Shown here one piece after another: positions 59,355 through 64,000 of a stretch of DNA of 64,000 nucleotides. Position 1 is the first letter of the stretch; each line of letters opens with the position of its first letter. Made by a program: the position numbers and the translations under genes. The stretch comes from Planctomycetota bacterium (GTDB lineage Bacteria; Planctomycetota; UBA1135): contig QQUA01000009.1 of the NCBI GenBank assembly GCA_008501825.1, positions 217,857 through 281,856 of the forward strand. Direction: 5' to 3'. The notes under the pieces were generated by a model. It worked only from the letters and a program-made list of their open reading frames with translations, did no database searches and was not told where the DNA came from.

Positions 59355-62300
59355 TTACCTCCGCAATGAGGCGATGCATTCCTTAAGATCATACTGACCT
59401 AAACCACTGACTGCCCAAATGTGGAATTTTTCGGCGCATACGGTCCATTGTGCAGAGTGATCACCAATGGGTCGATGGCCACATTTATCTCTCGCAGCAC
59501 TCAATTCCATTCCTTCGTGCAAAGCCAATGCAGTGCAGAAATTATGAAATGCCTCATGAATCACCATGTCCTCACACGACATATAACGACCAGGCTGCAA
59601 TTTACGGCCTGGCCGGATTATCTGGTAAGCATCGGTAGTACAACAAGGCAAACAATGATCTCCTTCACCCGTTTGATGTATCTGAACACAAATATTAATT
59701 CTAGTCAAGTCTCCTCCTCCAACCCAGGCGCACAATCCCCCTCCTTCATACCAAAGGCATGGCGAACGACACTCAACCTTTTGGTCAGCTAGCATAGAGC
59801 ACCAAAAGGACCTTACATTGTCAAGAATCCCAAAACTTCCTCCACCTGGAGGACACTCTTCTGCGAATTGTTGCGCGACACCCTCACAGGGGCATTCACA
59901 CTGAGTTGGATCATTACACATTCTCTCCTGTCTAGAAGACGGGGCACCTTTCGAACCAGGAGAAGCCAGCGCCGGTGAGAGAAGTTCGTCTAAGTTTCTT
60001 AGACCTGGGAAGCTTCGAGCATAGGGAGAATATGGACTCACCGAAGTAGAGTGCATTTGCCTTAAAAACCACGAGGCACTCTTTGGTTCGAAAATTGAAC
60101 TCCCAAGGTCGTAAAGCCCATCGCCCAACAGGATAGTTGCACCATTGACCCGCTTTTGACAGAAAATTTCTGTCGAAAAATCACCCGCATCCTGACCTTG
60201 AGCATCTTCCGTGTAAGAATCGCCGTATGGATCCCGGTACCGGTAACGTTCCACGATGGTTCCTGAAGAATCACTCAGTCCAAGAAATGTTTCTTGGTGG
60301 TCGATTTGCGTTGCGTATTGGCGGAACTCCGACGTATTCAAATCTTCGTCGACATCATTTGAGTCCAGCGCGATGTGCTCCAAAACCGCGACGCCTCCTC
60401 TCCCAGGCACTTCCTGCCAAATCCAGTCCGTACCGTCATGCTCACCCAGCATCTTCCAGTTGACGTAGAAATATTTCTCCACGTCACTTCCCGCCGTAGT
60501 TTTCACTCGCCGCTTGAAAGCATCGTATTCGAATTCGCGAGTGGTTCCTGTATCCGGGTCGGCCTCCGCCAATTGTCCAAAGCCAGTCCACTTGAAAGCC
60601 CAATCGCCGTTGTCGGTGAGTTGCCCGTTGGCATCCCAGCTATGAGTGGTGCCACCCACGTCGGTGTACTGGTAGTAGTCGTTGTTGGTGTAATCGGTGG
60701 TCGTCTCCGTGCCTCCGTCCGGCTTCACCTTGACGTCTTCCCGCTCGTAGACCTTACCGAGGTTATAGGTTACCCGGTCGTCGAAGGTATCGTTAGCCTC
60801 CACCGGGTCGGTGGATTGGAAGTTGTGGGGATCCTGGACGTTGCGCCACATCTTCACTAAGCGATCCATCTCGTCATAACGGTAGACTTCTCCCCACTTG
60901 TAGGAGTCCTCATCATGCAGCCTGGACCGGACCACCATGCGACCGTCGTCGTCCCAATAGGAAGAAAGCCCAGTCAATAACGCAGAAGTCGAATCCTTCA
61001 AGTATTTGAGAGTCTCCGGCTCCTTGAAGGCCGTCCAGGTCTGAGTGCGCTTTAAGTCATAAGGATCTTGAATCCGCTCAATTTCGCGACTTCCTTCGTA
61101 TTCAAAGGTTGCGCAATCCTCCCACTGAGAGGTGCTGATGCCTTCCACGTCGGTGGAAAGCTTTCTTTCCACTTTATCCACTCGACCATTGTCATCGAAG
61201 GTGTACTTAACGCCGACGACCGGTCCCCCAGAGGGATAGGTAATTTCCTTCAAAACACCAGCATCGTCGTAGCTGAAGCTGAAGGTGTAGCTGCCGTGCT
61301 GGGTTTCGCTTTTGAGTTCCCCAAATCCGTTATAGGCCCGGGTTACCGTAGTTAGGTCGTCGTAGGCTGCCCCGTTCTTCTCCTGGGTCTTTCCGCTGGT
61401 CGCTCGATCCATGTCGTCGTAGACGTACACCACCCGATCGGGACCAATCAAGCCACTAGAATTCTTGGTTACGTCAACCTGGGAAACTCGCCCTCCAGCG
61501 TCATAGGTATAATCGAGGACCGCGCCCAGGGGATCAGTGATCGTGTCCGTTCGACCGTAGGAATCATAGGTTTTGGTGTAAGTGCTAGAGGCCGCCCCGT
61601 TTTTGTATTTGGTGGTCAAAACCTGTCCGAAGGCATTGTAGGTCCATTCCGTTTCCACGCTATTGGCATCGGTGACCTTGGTCCGGCGCCCGCCATCGGT
61701 CAAGGTAATCGTGGTCGGTGCCGTAAGAACCGGGGTACCCGAATCAATCGGCCGGGTCATTTTGGTTTGACGCCCCAATTTGTCGTACTCCCAGGTGGTT
61801 TCAAAACCCAACTCGGACGTCTTCTTGGTTCGTCTCCCAGCCTTGTCGTACTCGAAGCTGATCGTTCGGCTATTGGTACCGCCGGCACTCCCCTCGTCTT
61901 CAATACTAGTCACTCGCCCGGATGCATCTTTTGTTTCAATGACTACATAATCGGTGAAGGTATTGTCGCTGGTATCCTTCTCGTGACTGGTGATGGTGGT
62001 TTCACGCGTGGAGTCATTGTAAGAAAATTGCATTTCGTTCCCGACGGGATCAATGACCTTCTTTTTCCTACCCACCGCATCCCACTGTGTTTCCCAAGTT
62101 TTCAATCTGGGATCTTTGCGTTTGGCCACGCGGCCGTTCTGATCCCGCTGATACTCCGTTACCCGGTCGGAAAGTAGATTTTCCGGGTCTTCCCTCGTTT
62201 CCTTCCACAATCGGACAGCTTCATCATAGGAGAAAGTCGTCGTCGCATAGATGGTCGTCCCAACCTTGACCTCCTGCTTGTCTACCGCGCCCCAGTCCTT

Positions 62301-64000
62301 AAGGGTCAATACCGTTTCCCGTTCTTTGCTGCTCGGCAAATCGGTGATCGTCTTGATTCTCCGTCCATAGCCGTCGTATTCGAATTCGACTCGAGTGCCT
62401 CCCTGCTGCACTTCAGCGGTCACTCTTCCCATGGTGTCCCGTTCGTAAGTCATCACCCGGGTATCCACCGGAGTGGCCGGGTTTTCGTCGCGGTTGTACA
62501 TCTTCCAAGGAAGCCCGTGATATCCGTAACCCACGGTGGTCTTGGAGCCATACTTGTCCGGATCGATGCTTTTGTGGAAACGATTGGTTTCGTCTATCTC
62601 AAAAGTGGAAATGGCCTCGATGCCGCCATCGTCTGCCTCGACCTGGGTGACCTGTCCACCGTCACTGACGGTAAACAAAGTCGCCACCCGAGTGGAAGTT
62701 CCGGAAAGCAGTTTGTCCTCTTTGGTTTTCCGGCCTCTCAAATCGTATTCGAATTTCGTTTCCTGGCCGTTCGGGCCCTCCACTTTCAGCACTCGGCCGT
62801 CGGGAGTCACGGTGTAATCCCAAGCCGAAGTTGCTCCAGTTGGATCTTCCCTGGAAGTCAGGTTGCCGAACAGATCTCGTTCAGTGAGCCAGGCTCGTTG
62901 CAGTCCTCCAGTGTCCGGATCATCGGTACGGGTGAGATCGTCCCCGCTGTACGAATACTCCGACTTGTCCCCGTTCGGCTGCTCCACCGTGTCCAGGGTG
63001 CCATCGCTATTCCAGGTGTATTCGAATTCAATGGTTTGCGAGGACGGTTGCCCGCTGGTCACGGCCGGCCACGCCACCTTTTGCAGGGTGCCATTACTGT
63101 TCCAAGTGTAGGTTACCTTGGCTGCAGGATTGGCTTCCTTGCGCAGCCAGCCGCTGGAAGTCAGCATGCGCGAGCGGTTGGCGAAGGTGTCATAGGTCCA
63201 TTGCTTGACCAAGTCGGTATCGGAGCCGTTTTTGGATACGCGAGTGTATTTGGTGGTGTTGCCGTAGGAATCGTAGGACCACTTCTCTTTGCTGCCGTCA
63301 GTGTATTCGATCTCGGTGATACGCCCGCAGTCGCAGTCGCGGGTGAATTGGGTCACCGCGGCGGTGGAAATGTCGTTTCCGTCTTCATCTTCCAGATAAT
63401 CCCGGCGTTCCTTGATGGTCCGGTCTTCCGCGCTGAGATCTTCATAAACGAAGTCGCAGCTTTGGCCGAAAGGGTCGGTGTATTCGGTCCAATCGTCGTT
63501 GGCATCGCCCTGATCGAAGTCGTATTCGTGAATCTCGCCATCGGCGTCGGTGACCTTGGTGCAGCGATCTTCATCGGTGTTGTAGGCGGTGTAATCGAAG
63601 TTCAAAACCGTCGTTCCGCAATCCTTGACCAAATCCAAGTCGCCGTCGAACACGCCGCTGGAAAGGTAGGTGTATTCGGTATAGGGTCGGACCTTGGTAC
63701 CGCCGTCCGATTGCCGCGTGTAGTGCTTGGTGACCTTGGTCAGGCGATCACTGGTGTATTCATAATCGATGGTGAGATTGCCGTAGTCCCCTACCGCCGA
63801 ACTGCTGACGGTGAGTTGCGTAATCCGGCCGCTGGAACGGGTAAAGGTCACTTCCCGCCCTTCGGTATCGGTCTGGAATTCCCCCGGTTTGAAGGACAGT
63901 CGAAAAAAGGTCACAATGACCTTGGAGGTTCCCTTGTCCCGCAGACCGAGACGTACTTTTACGGCTGAGCAGAAGGCAGAGGCAGTTCGCCTGGCCCGCG
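59355..64000 (-). CDS. Giant RHS/YD-repeat protein with cysteine-rich zincin-like C-terminus (5' end outside window)
   Basis: The frame stays open to the right edge, so at least 1547 residues are present and the true start is not seen. From 63900 to about 60450 it is made of YD repeats (typical G-R-(x)n-Y-x-Y-D-x-x-G-R units such as YTYDAGGRVSQVD and YDSYGRTDTITD). Near 60280-60060 it passes through an RHS-core-like segment (IVERYRYRDPYGDSY, then GLYDLGSSIFEP). The last ~188 residues, from 59921, hold about 18 cysteines and an HEAFH motif at 59544-59558 (the HExxH zinc-binding helix of metallopeptidases) in CEDMVIHEAFHNFC. This is the design of RHS polymorphic toxins: a YD shell followed by a variable effector domain. 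The effector family is not known to me. Confidence 0.8.
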   Translation of the reverse strand, partial: RARRTASAFCSAVKVRLGLRDKGTSKVIVTFFRLSFKPGEFQTDTEGREVTFTRSSGRITQLTVSSSAVGDYGNLTIDYEYTSDRLTKVTKHYTRQSDGGTKVRPYTEYTYLSSGVFDGDLDLVKDCGTTVLNFDYTAYNTDEDRCTKVTDADGEIHEYDFDQGDANDDWTEYTDPFGQSCDFVYEDLSAEDRTIKERRDYLEDEDGNDISTAAVTQFTRDCDCGRITEIEYTDGSKEKWSYDSYGNTTKYTRVSKNGSDTDLVKQWTYDTFANRSRMLTSSGWLRKEANPAAKVTYTWNSNGTLQKVAWPAVTSGQPSSQTIEFEYTWNSDGTLDTVEQPNGDKSEYSYSGDDLTRTDDPDTGGLQRAWLTERDLFGNLTSREDPTGATSAWDYTVTPDGRVLKVEGPNGQETKFEYDLRGRKTKEDKLLSGTSTRVATLFTVSDGGQVTQVEADDGGIEAISTFEIDETNRFHKSIDPDKYGSKTTVGYGYHGLPWKMYNRDENPATPVDTRVMTYERDTMGRVTAEVQQGGTRVEFEYDGYGRRIKTITDLPSSKERETVLTLKDWGAVDKQEVKVGTTIYATTTFSYDEAVRLWKETREDPENLLSDRVTEYQRDQNGRVAKRKDPRLKTWETQWDAVGRKKKVIDPVGNEMQFSYNDSTRETTITSHEKDTSDNTFTDYVVIETKDASGRVTSIEDEGSAGGTNSRTISFEYDKAGRRTKKTSELGFETTWEYDKLGRQTKMTRPIDSGTPVLTAPTTITLTDGGRRTKVTDANSVETEWTYNAFGQVLTTKYKNGAASSTYTKTYDSYGRTDTITDPLGAVLDYTYDAGGRVSQVDVTKNSSGLIGPDRVVYVYDDMDRATSGKTQEKNGAAYDDLTTVTRAYNGFGELKSETQHGSYTFSFSYDDAGVLKEITYPSGGPVVGVKYTFDDNGRVDKVERKLSTDVEGISTSQWEDCATFEYEGSREIERIQDPYDLKRTQTWTAFKEPETLKYLKDSTSALLTGLSSYWDDDGRMVVRSRLHDEDSYKWGEVYRYDEMDRLVKMWRNVQDPHNFQSTDPVEANDTFDDRVTYNLGKVYEREDVKVKPDGGTETTTDYTNNDYYQYTDVGGTTHSWDANGQLTDNGDWAFKWTGFGQLAEADPDTGTTREFEYDAFKRRVKTTAGSDVEKYFYVNWKMLGEHDGTDWIWQEVPGRGGVAVLEHIALDSNDVDEDLNTSEFRQYATQIDHQETFLGLSDSSGTIVERYRYRDPYGDSYTEDAQGQDAGDFSTEIFCQKRVNGATILLGDGLYDLGSSIFEPKSASWFLRQMHSTSVSPYSPYARSFPGLRNLDELLSPALASPGSKGAPSSRQERMCNDPTQCECPCEGVAQQFAEECPPGGGSFGILDNVRSFWCSMLADQKVECRSPCLWYEGGGLCAWVGGGDLTRINICVQIHQTGEGDHCLPCCTTDAYQIIRPGRKLQPGRYMSCEDMVIHEAFHNFCTALALHEGMELSAARDKCGHRPIGDHSAQWTVCAEKFHIWAVSGLGQYDLKECIASLRR

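Noticed and set aside
62517..63968. Long open frame on the plus strand opposite the RHS gene
   Set aside because: It lies wholly antisense to the RHS frame, has no ribosome site and its product resembles no protein family; the RHS frame has clear YD repeats.
1..64000. CRISPR arrays, rRNA genes and insertion sequences
   Set aside because: No regularly spaced repeats, rRNA-like segments or transposase motifs were seen on reading both strands.

Overview
The window is a GC-rich bacterial chromosome segment from a diderm organism. The diderm evidence is four lipoprotein signals in the first half alone, an ExbB/ExbD/TolA-like energy-transduction operon, a SurA-type chaperone and many signal-peptide proteins. 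Several families point to a planctomycete-like lineage, probably a deep-branching Planctomycetota: membrane-anchored squalene-cyclase-like toroid proteins, PD40 beta-propellers, FG-GAP and right-handed beta-helix secreted proteins, glycine-rich repeat proteins, a c-type haem lipoprotein and a giant RHS protein. This placement rests on family content only; there is no rRNA or other phylogenetic marker here.

Layout. 1-5000: 5' end of a galactokinase-like GHMP kinase, a haem-motif lipoprotein, and a tight rimO-pgsA-sigma54-activator operon, followed by a hybrid sensor kinase (5165-7444). 7487-18518: a long minus-strand housekeeping run read aroF, tpiA, secG, pyrE, yicC, gmk, coaC, [two secreted-protein genes], coaB, ftsK. 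The two CoaBC activities are encoded by separate genes with cargo between them. 18698-24275: dgt, small membrane or secreted proteins, fabI-thiD and an EgtD-like methyltransferase. 24291-29440: a promoter and a seven-gene plus-strand operon of periplasmic coiled-coil proteins, ExbB, ExbD, a TonB/TolA-like protein and two lipoproteins, which looks like a divergent Tol/Exb envelope machine. 29576-34257: secreted proteins and an esterase-like hydrolase. 34288-36377: an ABC-2 exporter. 36534-43260: rnc-mfd-surA-like and a TonB-like anchored toroid protein. 44056-47450: a small accessory cluster. 47608-50206: rpsT, a TPR protein, def and ribF. 50249-64000: an accessory region rich in lipoproteins and secreted repeat proteins.

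The two most unusual loci are as follows. (1) At 45357-47450 one polypeptide joins an ABBA/DMATS-like aromatic-prenyltransferase-like half to a terpene-cyclase-like alpha/alpha toroid half, behind a glycine-rich protein and a small partner. (2) At 55771-64000 a giant RHS protein ends in a cysteine-rich domain with an HEAFH zincin motif. It is followed at once by two tandemly duplicated lipoproteins, with a third paralogue further down. This is the arrangement expected of a polymorphic toxin and its immunity genes, and it lies beside the 5' half of a tRNA-Phe gene that could mark an integration scar. Functions proposed for both loci are inference from sequence patterns and gene order.

Most genes run in short operons with 4-base ATGA/GTGA overlaps. 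Convincing Rho-independent terminators are seen at 2034, 43283 and 47533. No CRISPR array, rRNA operon, insertion sequence or complete tRNA was found.
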